Shown piece by piece: positions 33,367-42,149 of a stretch of DNA of 54,852 nucleotides; within the stretch, counting starts at the first letter, position 1, and every line of letters starts with the position of its first letter. The stretch is from Actinoplanes utahensis (lineage in GTDB: Bacteria; Actinomycetota; Actinomycetes; Mycobacteriales; Micromonosporaceae): positions 1 through 54,852 of the forward strand of contig NZ_BOMZ01000045.1 of NCBI RefSeq assembly GCF_016862455.1. Reading direction: 5' to 3'. A program made the translations under genes and the position numbers. The notes under the pieces were generated by a model. That model worked only from the letters and a program-made list of their open reading frames with translations. It made no database searches and had not been told where the DNA came from.

Positions 33367-34482
33367 GTGTCCAAGAACTTCCGGGTCCTCGCGTCCGTCG
33401 CGCTGGCGGCCTCGCTGGCCGCGACCTCCGCCTGCAGCAGCACCCGCGACGAGGGTTCCACCGACTCCGGCGCGTCCGCCTCGAACCTGATCGGCATCGC
33501 GATGCCGCAGAAGAGCCTCGAGCGCTGGAACAAGGACGGCTCGCACCTCGACGAGATCCTCAAGAAGGCGGGCTACCAGACTTCTCTGCAGCACGCCGAC
33601 AGCGTCGAGCAGCAGATCACCCAGATCCAGAACATGATCAACCAGAACCCGAAGGTTCTGGTCGTGGCCTCGATCGACGGCACCGCGCTCGCGCCGGCGC
33701 TGGAGAAGGCCGCTGAGAAGAAGGTCAAGGTCATCGCCTACGACCGTCTGATCAACTCGACGCCGAACGTCGACTACTACGCGACCTTCGACAACTACCA
33801 GGTCGGCAAGCTCCAGGGCGAGTTCATCGTCGAGAAGCTGGGCCTCAAGGACGGCAAGGGCCCGTTCAACCTGGAGCCCTTCGCCGGCTCGGACGACGAC
33901 AACAACGCCAAGTTCTTCTTCTCCGGCGCGTGGGACGTCCTCAAGCCGTACCTGGACAGCGGCAAGCTCGTCGTCCCGTCCGGCAAGAAGCCGGCCAGCA
34001 ACGACGAGTGGACCAAGGTCTCCGTCAAGGGCTGGAAGACCGAGACCGCGCAGTCCGAGATGGACAACCGCCTGAACTCGTTCTACACCGGCGGCAAGAA
34101 GGTCAACGTCGTCCTGTCCCCGAACGACTCCCTGGCCCTGGGCATCGCCCAGTCGCTGGAGTCCAAGGGCTACAAGCCGGGCGCCGACTACCCGATCATC
34201 ACCGGTCAGGACGCCGACCTGGCGAACACCAAGAACATCCTCGCCGACAAGCAGTCGATGACGGTCTGGAAGGACACCCGTACCCTGGGTGACCAGGTTC
34301 TGAAGATGGTCGACTCGATCGTCAAGGGCGGCACCGTCGAGGTCAACGACGAGAAGACCTACAACAACGGCAACAAGGTCGTCCCGTCGTACCTGCTCCC
34401 GCCGGTCGTCGTCACCAAGGCCGACGTCAAGACCAAGCTCGTCGACTCCGGCTTCTACACCGCCGACAAGCTCGGCCTGTAA
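33367..34482 (+). CDS. chvE: Multiple-monosaccharide ABC transporter substrate-binding protein, 371 aa
   Basis: ChvE-type lipoprotein that binds pentose or hexose sugars outside the membrane and delivers them to the permease. The signal reads MSKNFRVLASVALAASLAAT then SACSS, with lipid Cys at about residue 23. The mature domain begins LIGIAMPQKSLERWNKDGSH, the hallmark of ChvE/XylF-like proteins, followed by NPKVLVVASIDGTALAPALE and the sugar-site stretch IAYDRLINSTPNVDYYATFD. The GTG start at 33367 has AAAGGAG eight bases upstream. Codon use is Lys- and Asn-rich relative to its neighbours, as usual in abundant binding proteins. The ATPase gene follows beyond a strong hairpin. Confidence 0.93.
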   Translation: MSKNFRVLASVALAASLAATSACSSTRDEGSTDSGASASNLIGIAMPQKSLERWNKDGSHLDEILKKAGYQTSLQHADSVEQQITQIQNMINQNPKVLVVASIDGTALAPALEKAAEKKVKVIAYDRLINSTPNVDYYATFDNYQVGKLQGEFIVEKLGLKDGKGPFNLEPFAGSDDDNNAKFFFSGAWDVLKPYLDSGKLVVPSGKKPASNDEWTKVSVKGWKTETAQSEMDNRLNSFYTGGKKVNVVLSPNDSLALGIAQSLESKGYKPGADYPIITGQDADLANTKNILADKQSMTVWKDTRTLGDQVLKMVDSIVKGGTVEVNDEKTYNNGNKVVPSYLLPPVVVTKADVKTKLVDSGFYTADKLGL

Positions 34483-34492
34483 GTAGTCGTAC

Positions 34493-34525
34493 CCGGCCAG
34501 GCCCCTTCCCGGTGGGCCTGGCCGG
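34493..34525 (+). terminator. Intercistronic hairpin between chvE and mmsA
   Basis: CCGGCCAGGCCC (34493-34504) and GGGCCTGGCCGG (34514-34525) form a perfect 12-bp stem with a 9-base loop, 10 bases after the chvE stop. There is no U-tract. It can act as a partial terminator or as a 3'-end stabiliser, giving more binding protein than transporter. Confidence 0.75.
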
Positions 34526-34560
34526 TTCCGGTCCGACCTAGAGCAAGCGAGTTGTGTGCG

Positions 34561-36114
34561 ATGGCCAACGACACGACCCCGATCCTCGAGATGCGGGGGA
34601 TCACCAAGACCTTCCCGGGCGTCAAGGCGCTCTCGGACGTCACGCTGAGCGTGGCCCGCGGGGAGGTTCACGCCATTTGTGGTGAGAACGGCGCGGGCAA
34701 GTCGACCCTGATGAAGGTGCTGTCGGGCGTGTACCCGCACGGCACGTACGAGGGTGACATCGTCTTCGAAGGCGAGACCTGCAGGTTCAAGACGACCCGT
34801 GACTCCGAGGAGCGCGGCATCGTCATCATCCACCAGGAGCTGGCGCTCAGCCCCTTCCTCTCCATCGCCGAGAACATCTTCCTCGGCAACGAGCGGGCCA
34901 AGGGTGGCGTCATCAACTGGGCCCAGACCAACAAGCAGGCTGCCGACCTGCTTGCCCGGGTCGGGCTGGACGAATCCCCGGACACCAGGATCCAGGACAT
35001 CGGGGTCGGCAAGCAGCAGCTCGTGGAGATCGCCAAGGCGCTCTCCAAGAAGGTCAAGCTGCTCATCCTCGACGAGCCCACTGCGGCGCTCAACGACGAG
35101 GACTCCGCGCACCTGCTCGACCTGATCCGCCACCTCCAGGGGCAGGGGATCACGTCGATCATCATCTCGCACAAGCTCAACGAGATCGCCGCGATCGCCG
35201 ACAGCACGACGATCATCCGCGACGGCAAGAGCATCGAGACCCTCGACATGCACGGCGCCGAGCCGGTCACCGAGGAGCGCATCATCCGCGGCATGGTCGG
35301 CCGCGACCTGGAGCACCGCTACCCGGAGCACACCCCGACCATCGGCGAGGAGGTGCTGCGGATCGAGGACTGGACCGTGCACCACCCCGTCGACCACAGC
35401 CGGGTCGTCGTCGACAACGCCAGCCTGAACGTGCGCGCCGGCGAGATCGTCGGCATCGCCGGGCTGATGGGCGCCGGCCGCACCGAGCTGGCCATGAGCG
35501 TCTTCGGCCGCAGCTGGGGCGCGAACATCTCCGGCAAGCTGTTCCTGCACGGCAAGCAGGTGTCGATCAAGTCGGTGGACGCGGCGATCGAGCACGGCAT
35601 CGCGTACGCGACCGAGGACCGCAAGCACTACGGCCTCAACCTGATCGAGGACATCAAGCGCAACACCACCTCGGCGAAGCTCAAGCGCATCACCAAGGGT
35701 GGTGTGGTCGACGCCGGCCGCGAGGTCGTCATGTCCGAGCAGTTCCGCAAGGACATGAAGACCCGCGCCAACAGCGTGGACGTGGTCGTCGGCAAGCTGT
35801 CCGGTGGCAACCAGCAGAAGGTCGTGCTCGCCAAGTGGCTCTTCACCGAGCCCGAGGTGCTGATCCTCGACGAGCCCACCCGCGGCATCGACGTCGGCGC
35901 CAAGTACGAGATCTACGAGATCATCAACAAGCTCGCGGACTCCGGCAAGGCCGTCATCGTGATCTCCTCGGAGCTGCCCGAGCTGCTCGGCATCTGCGAC
36001 CGGATCTACGCGATGAGCCAGGGCCGGATCACCGGGCAACTTCCCCGCGCCGAGGCCAGCCAGGAGAGCCTCATGCGCTACATGACCATGGAGAAGAGCG
36101 GAGCAACGCGGTGA
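34561..36114 (+). CDS. mmsA: Multiple-monosaccharide ABC transporter ATP-binding protein, 517 aa
   Basis: Double ATPase subunit (GguA/MmsA, related to RbsA/XylG). Domain 1 has Walker A GENGAGKST, IGVGKQQLVEIAKAL in signature position and LLILDEPTAALN. Domain 2 has the degenerate Walker A region GIAGLMGAGRTELA, the signature LSGGNQQKV and LILDEPTRGIDVGAKYEIYE. The second domain is thus typical for sugar importers in its weaker Walker A. Length is as usual. I prefer ATG 34561; GTG 34552 would add MCA. The stop overlaps the permease start by four bases (GTGA). Confidence 0.93.
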   Translation: MANDTTPILEMRGITKTFPGVKALSDVTLSVARGEVHAICGENGAGKSTLMKVLSGVYPHGTYEGDIVFEGETCRFKTTRDSEERGIVIIHQELALSPFLSIAENIFLGNERAKGGVINWAQTNKQAADLLARVGLDESPDTRIQDIGVGKQQLVEIAKALSKKVKLLILDEPTAALNDEDSAHLLDLIRHLQGQGITSIIISHKLNEIAAIADSTTIIRDGKSIETLDMHGAEPVTEERIIRGMVGRDLEHRYPEHTPTIGEEVLRIEDWTVHHPVDHSRVVVDNASLNVRAGEIVGIAGLMGAGRTELAMSVFGRSWGANISGKLFLHGKQVSIKSVDAAIEHGIAYATEDRKHYGLNLIEDIKRNTTSAKLKRITKGGVVDAGREVVMSEQFRKDMKTRANSVDVVVGKLSGGNQQKVVLAKWLFTEPEVLILDEPTRGIDVGAKYEIYEIINKLADSGKAVIVISSELPELLGICDRIYAMSQGRITGQLPRAEASQESLMRYMTMEKSGATR

Positions 36115-37340
36115 GCGCCCCCACCACGCTCGAGCAGCCGACGGCACAGCCCGAGCCCAGCAAGAAGAACAACGGCGGGTCGCTCAAGGCCTACCTCGGT
36201 CAGAACATCCAGCAGTACGGCATGATCGCCGCGCTGCTGGTGATCGTCGCGATCTTCCAGGTCACGACCGACGGCCTGATGCTCAACCCGGACAACATCG
36301 CCGCGCTGATCCAGCAGAACGCGTACGTGTTCATCCTGACCATCGGCATGGTCATGGTGATCGTGGCCGGGCACATCGACCTGTCGGTGGGTTCCGTCGT
36401 CGCGTTCGTCGGTGGCATCTGCGCCGTCCTGATCACCGACTTCGAGCTGTCGTGGCCCCTCGCGGTCGCCCTCTCCGTGCTGGTCGGCGGCCTGGTCGGC
36501 TGCTGGCAGGGCTTCTGGGTGGCGTACGCCGGCATCCCCGCCTTCATCGTCACCCTCGGTGGCATGCTGCTGTTCCGCGGTCTGGCCATCGTCATCCTCG
36601 ACCAGACCATCGCCGGCCTGCCGGGCGGCTTCAACGACATCAGCAACGGCTCGCTGCCGGCCGCGCTGGGCTACATCGGCAACCTCGACGGCATCACCGT
36701 GTTCATCGGCGTCTTCGCCTTCGTCGGTCTCGCGCTCGCCCAGATCCGGGCCCGGGGCGAGCTGAAGAAGCTGGACCTGCACACCGAGCCGTTCGCCGCG
36801 TTCATCGGCAAGCTGGTCCTGTCGGCCCTGGCCATCGGCGCGATCACCTACCTGCTGGCGTCCAGCGCCGCCGGCACCCCGATCGTGCTGATCATCGTCG
36901 GCGTGCTGGTGCTGATCTACACGTTCCTGATGAACAACACGATCTTCGGCCGGCACATCTACGCGATGGGCGGCAACCTGCCCGCCGCGATGCTCAGCGG
37001 TGTGAAGACCAAGCGGGTCAACTTCCTGATCTTCGTGAACATGGGTCTGCTCGCCGGTGTCGCCGCGGTCGTCACCACCTCGCGGGCCGGCGCCGGCATC
37101 GCCGCGGCCGGCACCAACTACGAGCTGGACGCGATCGCCGCGGCCTTCATCGGCGGTACCTCGGTCAACGGCGGTATCGGCAAGATCACCGGTGCGATCA
37201 TCGGCGCCCTGATCATGGGTGTGCTCAACATGGGCCTCTCCATCATGGGTACCGACCCGGCGTACCAGCAGGTCATCAAGGGTCTGGTGCTGATCGCCGC
37301 GGTCGCCCTGGACATCCTGAACAAGCGTCGCGGTAAGTAG
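36111..37340 (+). CDS. mmsB: Multiple-monosaccharide ABC transporter permease, 409 aa
   Basis: GguB/MmsB-type membrane subunit of the ribose/xylose permease family. After a polar N-terminus of about 35 residues come some ten helices. Family stretches are VFILTIGMVMVIVAGHIDLS, VGSVVAFVGG, WVAYAGIPAFIVTLGGMLLF and the conserved C-terminal YELDAIAAAFIGGTSVNGGI. MNNTIFGRHIYAMGGNLPAA with LSGVKTKRVN is the loop that meets the ATPase. It starts at GTG 36111 inside the stop of mmsA. The operon ends with the hairpin at 37361-37394. Confidence 0.93.
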   Translation: MSAPTTLEQPTAQPEPSKKNNGGSLKAYLGQNIQQYGMIAALLVIVAIFQVTTDGLMLNPDNIAALIQQNAYVFILTIGMVMVIVAGHIDLSVGSVVAFVGGICAVLITDFELSWPLAVALSVLVGGLVGCWQGFWVAYAGIPAFIVTLGGMLLFRGLAIVILDQTIAGLPGGFNDISNGSLPAALGYIGNLDGITVFIGVFAFVGLALAQIRARGELKKLDLHTEPFAAFIGKLVLSALAIGAITYLLASSAAGTPIVLIIVGVLVLIYTFLMNNTIFGRHIYAMGGNLPAAMLSGVKTKRVNFLIFVNMGLLAGVAAVVTTSRAGAGIAAAGTNYELDAIAAAFIGGTSVNGGIGKITGAIIGALIMGVLNMGLSIMGTDPAYQQVIKGLVLIAAVALDILNKRRGK

Positions 37341-37360
37341 GACCTTCCGGGGGGAAGGAA

Positions 37361-37394
37361 AACAGCGCCGTCCGGGTCTCCGGACGGCGCTGTT
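37361..37394 (+). terminator. Rho-independent-like terminator after mmsB
   Basis: AACAGCGCCGTCCGG (37361-37375), loop GTCT, and CCGGACGGCGCTGTT (37380-37394) form a perfect 15-bp stem 20 bases past the mmsB stop. The downstream T-run is poor, as is common in actinobacteria. Confidence 0.9.
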
Positions 37395-37409
37395 CCGGTT
37401 CACCCCCCG

Positions 37410-37435
37410 GGCTGGTTCTCACGGCTGTCTCAAGC
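37410..37435. repeat. Dispersed intergenic repeat, copy 4 (one arm)
   Basis: GCTGGTTCTCACGGCTGTCT (from 37411) followed by CAAGC is the reverse complement, with few changes, of 1081-1106. A separate perfect hairpin, GGTCCG-CA-CGGACC, follows at 37446-37459. Confidence 0.5.
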
Positions 37436-37519
37436 GGCGGGGGACGGTCCGCACGGACCGCCTGCCGTAGCCGCCGGATGGTCCGGGGACGATGCGTGGC
37501 CCGTACCGCGAAAAGGTTG

Positions 37520-38098
37520 TCATGGGGTGGGCAGGCTGTAGTCGAAGGAGAGCGAGAACGTCCGGTCGATCCAGGCGCCGCGGTCGCCGTCGTCGCGGGG
37601 GCGCAGGCCCGCCTCGCCCAGCCGGTCGCGGACCTCGGCCGCCGCGGCGGACCGGTCATGCTCGGCGGTGAGCACGCCGTCGGTGAAGTGGGCCTCGACG
37701 ACCTCCGCGCACAGCCAGGCGGGACGGAAACCCATGTTCAGGTAGCCGACGGCGACGTGGCCGTCGCCGAGCAGCAGCCGTCCGGTGAACGCGACCGGCG
37801 CCGCCAGGCCGGTGTAGCCGTGGCCGGACCGGAAGATCCGCGACGCCCGGCCCGGCTTCGTGCCGAACAGGACCGGTGGCCGGCCGCCGCCGTCGGACGG
37901 GCCGAGACACACCGTCGTCAGTTCGAGACGGTCACCGTTCACCGTGTACTCGCAGAAGAAGCCCCGCCAGCAGGCCGAACCCAGCGGCACCGGCCGGTGA
38001 CCGTACGCCTGCGGATCGAACAGGACCGTGCCGTCGACGGCCGTCACGATGAACTCCGTGCCGCGGAACCGGACCAGATCCGGCATCTGCGAGGTCAT
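37520..38098 (-). CDS. Hypothetical protein, 192 aa
   Basis: I cannot name a family. The protein is soluble in appearance and rich in beta character: LVRFRGTEFIVTAVDGTVLF, CWRGFFCEYTVNGDRLELTT, a glycine/proline loop, GYTGLAAPVAFTGRLLLGDG and AWLCAEVVEAHFTDGVL. Composition and codon use are those of a real gene. ATG 38098 is taken as start, with ATG 38086 as an alternative. It is in the same orientation as the helicase gene but 76 bases downstream of it, and it converges with the sugar operon. Confidence 0.65.
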   Translation of the reverse strand: MTSQMPDLVRFRGTEFIVTAVDGTVLFDPQAYGHRPVPLGSACWRGFFCEYTVNGDRLELTTVCLGPSDGGGRPPVLFGTKPGRASRIFRSGHGYTGLAAPVAFTGRLLLGDGHVAVGYLNMGFRPAWLCAEVVEAHFTDGVLTAEHDRSAAAAEVRDRLGEAGLRPRDDGDRGAWIDRTFSLSFDYSLPTP

Positions 38099-38174
38099 GC
38101 CCGATTCTGCACCGCCCGCGGCACGGTTGTCAGTCCCGCGTCCCGCCGCTCGGCGGCGGGGCGGTACCGCGGTG

Positions 38175-41100
38175 TCACTCCAGCAGACCCCGGATGTCCA
38201 CCGCGGTGAGCTCCGCCGACGCGAACTCGCCACCGTCCAGGACACTGCCGAACAGTTCGGCCTTACGCGCCTGCAGGGCCATCACCTTCTCCTCGATGGT
38301 GTCCCTCGCGACCAGCCGGTAGACCATCACCTTGCGGGTCTGCCCGATCCGGTGGATCCGGTCGACCGCCTGCGCCTCCGTCGCCGGGTTCCACCACGGA
38401 TCCAGCATGATGCAGTAGTCGGCCTCGGTCAGGTTCAACCCGAACCCACCCGACTTGAGACTGATCAGGAACACCGGCGCGTCCCCGCTCTTGAAGCCGT
38501 CGATCACCTCGGCGCGGCGGGTGGTTCGCCCGTCCAGATAGGCGCACCCGATCCCGGCGCTTTCGAGGCGGTCCCGGGCCGCGCCCAGGAACCGGGTGAA
38601 CTGGCTGAACACCAGAATCCGGTGCCCCTCCGCCACGATCTCGGCGACCCGCTCGGCCAGCGCGTCGAGTTTCGTCGACGCCACCCCGGCATGATCGGCG
38701 TCGACCAGGCCCACATCCAGGGCGGCCTGGCGCAGCAGCGTCAGCGACCGGAAGATCTCGAACCGGTTCTTCCGCAGATCCCCGAGCAGACCCAGCACCT
38801 TCTGCCGCTCCCGCTGCAGATAGGTCTGGTAGATCCGGCGCTGCTTCGCGTTCAGCTCCAGCTCCACGATCTGCTCCTGCTTGGCCGGCAGCTCCTCGAC
38901 CACCTCGGTCTTGCGGCGGCGCAGCATCAACGGCCGGATCCGGCGCCGCAGCAGCGCCAGCCGCTCCTGATCCTGCTCCCGCTCGATCGGGCGGCGGTAG
39001 AACTCGGTGAACCGGTCGAGGCGGGCCAGCAGCCCCGGCGAGGTGATCGACAGCAGCGCCCACAGCTCCGCCAGATTGTTCTCCATCGGCGTGCCGGTGA
39101 TCGCCAGCTTGAAATCGGCCGGCAGCTCGCGGGCACAGCGGTAGCCCTGCGACGCCGCGTTCTTCACGAACTGCGCCTCGTCCAGGATCAGGCCCGCCCA
39201 CGGCAGCGCGGCATAGCCGTCGAATTCGAGCCGGAACAGCGTGTACGAGGTGACCACGACATCCGCGCCCGCCGCGAACTCGGCCAGCGTCGCCGACCGG
39301 CGCGCCTGCGTCTCCTGCACCATCCGCACCGTCAGATCCGGGGCGAAGCGGCGACTCTCGAACGCCCAGTTGCTCACCACACTCGCCGGAGCCACCACCA
39401 GGAACGGAATCTCCGCCTTGGCGTGCGCGATCAACGCCAGTGTCTGCACGGTCTTACCCAGGCCCATGTCGTCGGCGAGCACCCCGCCGATGCCGTGCCG
39501 GTAAAGGGTCGCCAGCCAGCCGAAACCCTCCCGCTGATAACCGCGCAGCGTGACCCGCAGACCGTCCGGCACCTCCGGAACCGAACCCGGCCCGCTCTCG
39601 CACAACTCCCGCACCGCGTCCTGCCAGGCCACGGCCGGCCCGGTCACCTCACCCAACCCGTCCAACTCGTCCCACACACCCGGCTGCAAGCGGCCGACCC
39701 GCAGCACACCGGCCGGCGCGTCCTGCAACGCCCGCGACTCGGCGATCAGCTCCCGCAACTGCCGGAACTCGGGACGGTCCAGAGTGAAGTACCGGCCGCT
39801 CGGCAGAATCAGGAACTCCTGCTCGGCGGCGAGCGCCACGAACAGGCTCTGGAACTCGACGGCCTCGCCACCGACCGTCACCCGCACCGTGAGATCGAAC
39901 CAGTCCCGGTCACCGGCGCCGACATCGGCGAACGTGACGACCGGCGGCTCCGTCGACTCGAGGTACTCCGGCCCGGCCTCGTCCAGCCGCAGCTCCACCG
40001 CCGCCCCGGATGTGTCCTGCAGCAGCGGAACCACGTCCCGGAGCACCCGCAGCATGACGTCGCCGCCGACCACGGTCTCCGGCAGCAGCCGTACGCCACC
40101 CGGCGCCACCTCGGTCAGCCCGTACCCCTCGCCCTTGACCTGGTCCGTGACCAGCCGTAACGTCCGCGCCTTCGGCTCGACCGCCGCGGGCCCGTGGTCC
40201 AGAGGCTCCCGGAGATCGAACGCCGACACCCACTCCCACGTCACCGACAGGCGGTGCCCGGGAAGCCGCCGGAGGGTCATCGTCAGCGTCGCCCGGGCGA
40301 GATCCGGCAGCGTCACCGAGTCGTCGACCGCGACCACCATGGCCTGCCGGGCCAGGCCCGGATAGTACTGCCGCAGGAACCGCGGCTCCTCCCGCGCCGG
40401 AACCACGATCGGCGGCGCGGACAGGGCCAGCGCCGATTCCGGACCCACCGGCCGGGCCAGTGGCGCCAGGCGCAGCGCCCGCGGTCTGCCTTTGACCACA
40501 TCCCACCAGGCGACCCCGTGCGCTGGCTCGCCGACCAGGGCGAACTGTTCCAGCACCGTGTCACCGTCGGTGAGGACCGGACGCAGTCGCAGATCCCCGC
40601 CGTCACGGTCGGCCCGCACCGAGAAATCCACCGGCTCGGCCCGCACCGTCACCGGATCCGCGTCGCCACGCCCCGCCGCGACCAGCGGCAGCCCGGTCTC
40701 CTGCAGCTCCAGCAGCACATCCCACACCCGCCGCGTCGGAAAGTCGTCGAGGTAGAGAACCCGCTCGTCGAAGTAGTACCGGTAGTAGTCACCTGCGGTC
40801 TGGGTCTGTGACCGCAACTCCCGCAGCAGCGCCAGATGACGGTCCGTTCCCGGAGCCCGGGTGTAGTAGGAATCGTCCAGTGAACGCCACGAGATCCCGC
40901 TCCGGACCCAGCCGGTCCGGCCCGGCACCACCGGCCGCAGCCCGATCCGCCACTCCGCGGCGTCCAACTCGAACTGCAGGCCCAACTCCGGCCGTGTGGT
41001 ACCGCGGGCCGCTGCGGGTCGCGTGTCACCGCGGGCCGCAGCGGTCCCGGTGAGCGAGGCCAGCGCCGCCTCCCACGACGAGACGGCCTGCCGGGGGATC

Positions 41101-41462
41101 GCCGCCGTGCCCGAAGCCAGCACCGTCGCGACGATATGACCGCAGTCCGGCGCCCAGTCGCAGGTGCACCTGCCGTCGACGCTCTTCACCGAACCGTCCG
41201 GCGCGAGAAGCACGGTGGCCCGCACCCGGCCGGCCTCGTCCTGCAGCAACCCGGAGACCTTGCCGGTCAGCCGATCCCAGGACGCCTCGACGATCTCGCC
41301 GGCCTGCACCAGTGCCCGCGCCCGGAGGAACGCCCGCGCGCCCACGGCCTGGAAGACCGCGGCCTCCTCCTCCGACAACTCCAACCGCGCCAAACCAGCC
41401 CCCTCGCCCGTCCCGCGAAGGCTACTGCGCCGCCTTTTCCCTACCGTTCCGGCATCATCCAT
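38175..41462 (-). CDS. SNF2-family DEAD/DEAH helicase with SWIM zinc finger, 1095 aa
   Basis: DNA-dependent ATPase that translocates on or remodels nucleoprotein. A SWIM zinc motif lies near residue 90 (CTCDWAPDCGHI, C-x-C-x5-C-x-H). A long middle region follows, then the SNF2 core: Walker A DDMGLGKTVQ, LILDEAQFVKN (motif II), ITGTPMENNLAELW (motif III) and, in the second lobe, EAQAVDRIHRIGQTRKVMVY (motif VI region). This SWIM-SNF2 form (HepA/RapA-like) is common in actinobacteria. ATG 41462 (MDDAGTVGK) is preferred; GTG 41504 would add 14 residues and come within seven bases of the previous gene. It could aid transcription restart, repair or defence. Confidence 0.9.
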   Translation of the reverse strand: MDDAGTVGKRRRSSLRGTGEGAGLARLELSEEEAAVFQAVGARAFLRARALVQAGEIVEASWDRLTGKVSGLLQDEAGRVRATVLLAPDGSVKSVDGRCTCDWAPDCGHIVATVLASGTAAIPRQAVSSWEAALASLTGTAAARGDTRPAAARGTTRPELGLQFELDAAEWRIGLRPVVPGRTGWVRSGISWRSLDDSYYTRAPGTDRHLALLRELRSQTQTAGDYYRYYFDERVLYLDDFPTRRVWDVLLELQETGLPLVAAGRGDADPVTVRAEPVDFSVRADRDGGDLRLRPVLTDGDTVLEQFALVGEPAHGVAWWDVVKGRPRALRLAPLARPVGPESALALSAPPIVVPAREEPRFLRQYYPGLARQAMVVAVDDSVTLPDLARATLTMTLRRLPGHRLSVTWEWVSAFDLREPLDHGPAAVEPKARTLRLVTDQVKGEGYGLTEVAPGGVRLLPETVVGGDVMLRVLRDVVPLLQDTSGAAVELRLDEAGPEYLESTEPPVVTFADVGAGDRDWFDLTVRVTVGGEAVEFQSLFVALAAEQEFLILPSGRYFTLDRPEFRQLRELIAESRALQDAPAGVLRVGRLQPGVWDELDGLGEVTGPAVAWQDAVRELCESGPGSVPEVPDGLRVTLRGYQREGFGWLATLYRHGIGGVLADDMGLGKTVQTLALIAHAKAEIPFLVVAPASVVSNWAFESRRFAPDLTVRMVQETQARRSATLAEFAAGADVVVTSYTLFRLEFDGYAALPWAGLILDEAQFVKNAASQGYRCARELPADFKLAITGTPMENNLAELWALLSITSPGLLARLDRFTEFYRRPIEREQDQERLALLRRRIRPLMLRRRKTEVVEELPAKQEQIVELELNAKQRRIYQTYLQRERQKVLGLLGDLRKNRFEIFRSLTLLRQAALDVGLVDADHAGVASTKLDALAERVAEIVAEGHRILVFSQFTRFLGAARDRLESAGIGCAYLDGRTTRRAEVIDGFKSGDAPVFLISLKSGGFGLNLTEADYCIMLDPWWNPATEAQAVDRIHRIGQTRKVMVYRLVARDTIEEKVMALQARKAELFGSVLDGGEFASAELTAVDIRGLLE

Positions 41463-41510
41463 TCGTGTCCGCGCCGGCTCCCGGCTGGCGGCCCGCCCTG
41501 CCACGGACGG

Positions 41511-41998
41511 TCAGGACCGCAGATCCTCCAGGGTTGCGTCACCGACGCGGACGAGGTTCCCGTCGTAGTCGTCATCGGCCAGTCTCCGGGCCAGGTCGTC
41601 CAGATCGGGGATGTCGCCGAATTTCGCCCGCAGAGCGTTCGCATCGAGGCGAAGCGGTTCTCCGCGATGCCTTTTTCGCGGTTGACACGGGCCATCTCGC
41701 GGCCGGACTCTGACTGTTCGAGGAGGCTGTGCATGCCTCTCCTCCGACGTGCGTCGAGGAACTGGTTCGCCAGCGGGCCTCCCACGAGCATCCTGAGTTC
41801 GGCCTGGACGATCTTGTCCTCGATGTGGGTGGTGGCGTCGACCTGGTCGGCGACCCGGTCGACGAGGTCGGGCGGTGGTTTGCGCGACCACAGGGCCAGC
41901 GGCAGCCGGGCACCGCACGGGACCCGTAACGCATCGTGCGGATGAGCCTCCAGCAACGCTTTGTAGAGGCCGTCGAAGTCGCGTGCGCCGTCGGACAC
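41511..41998 (-). pseudogene. Hypothetical gene with internal frameshift
   Basis: The first frame, from GTG 41998 with GGAGGG upstream, reads SDGARDFDGLYKALLEAHPH, LALWSRKPPPDLVDRVADQV and ELRMLVGGPLANQFLDARRR up to VNREKGIAENR. A second frame then continues with EPLRLDANALRAKFGDIPDL, DDLARRLADDDYDGNLVRVG and DATLEDLRS to the stop at 41511. Both parts have normal protein character, so one or two bases have been gained or lost near 41660-41676, where a run of five A residues sits. I do not recognise the family. It may be a real pseudogene or an error in the sequence. Confidence 0.65.
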
Positions 41999-42149
41999 GA
42001 TCCCTCCTTCCGTGCCCGCTGTGGGCACGTGCCAGAGTCTTCTCGCTCCGAGCCTAGTGGTCAGGAGTCAGCTTGGACCGTGCACGCTACGCGCTGGTGC
42101 GGCGGCGCGGTTCGGCTCCGCGAGGTGGCTGTTCGGCTAGTCTGCGCCG

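Noticed and set aside
33256..36147. 963-codon open frame opposite chvE and mmsA
   Set aside because: The plus-strand genes have complete family motifs; the opposite frame is repetitive Leu/Val/Asp/Gly sequence.
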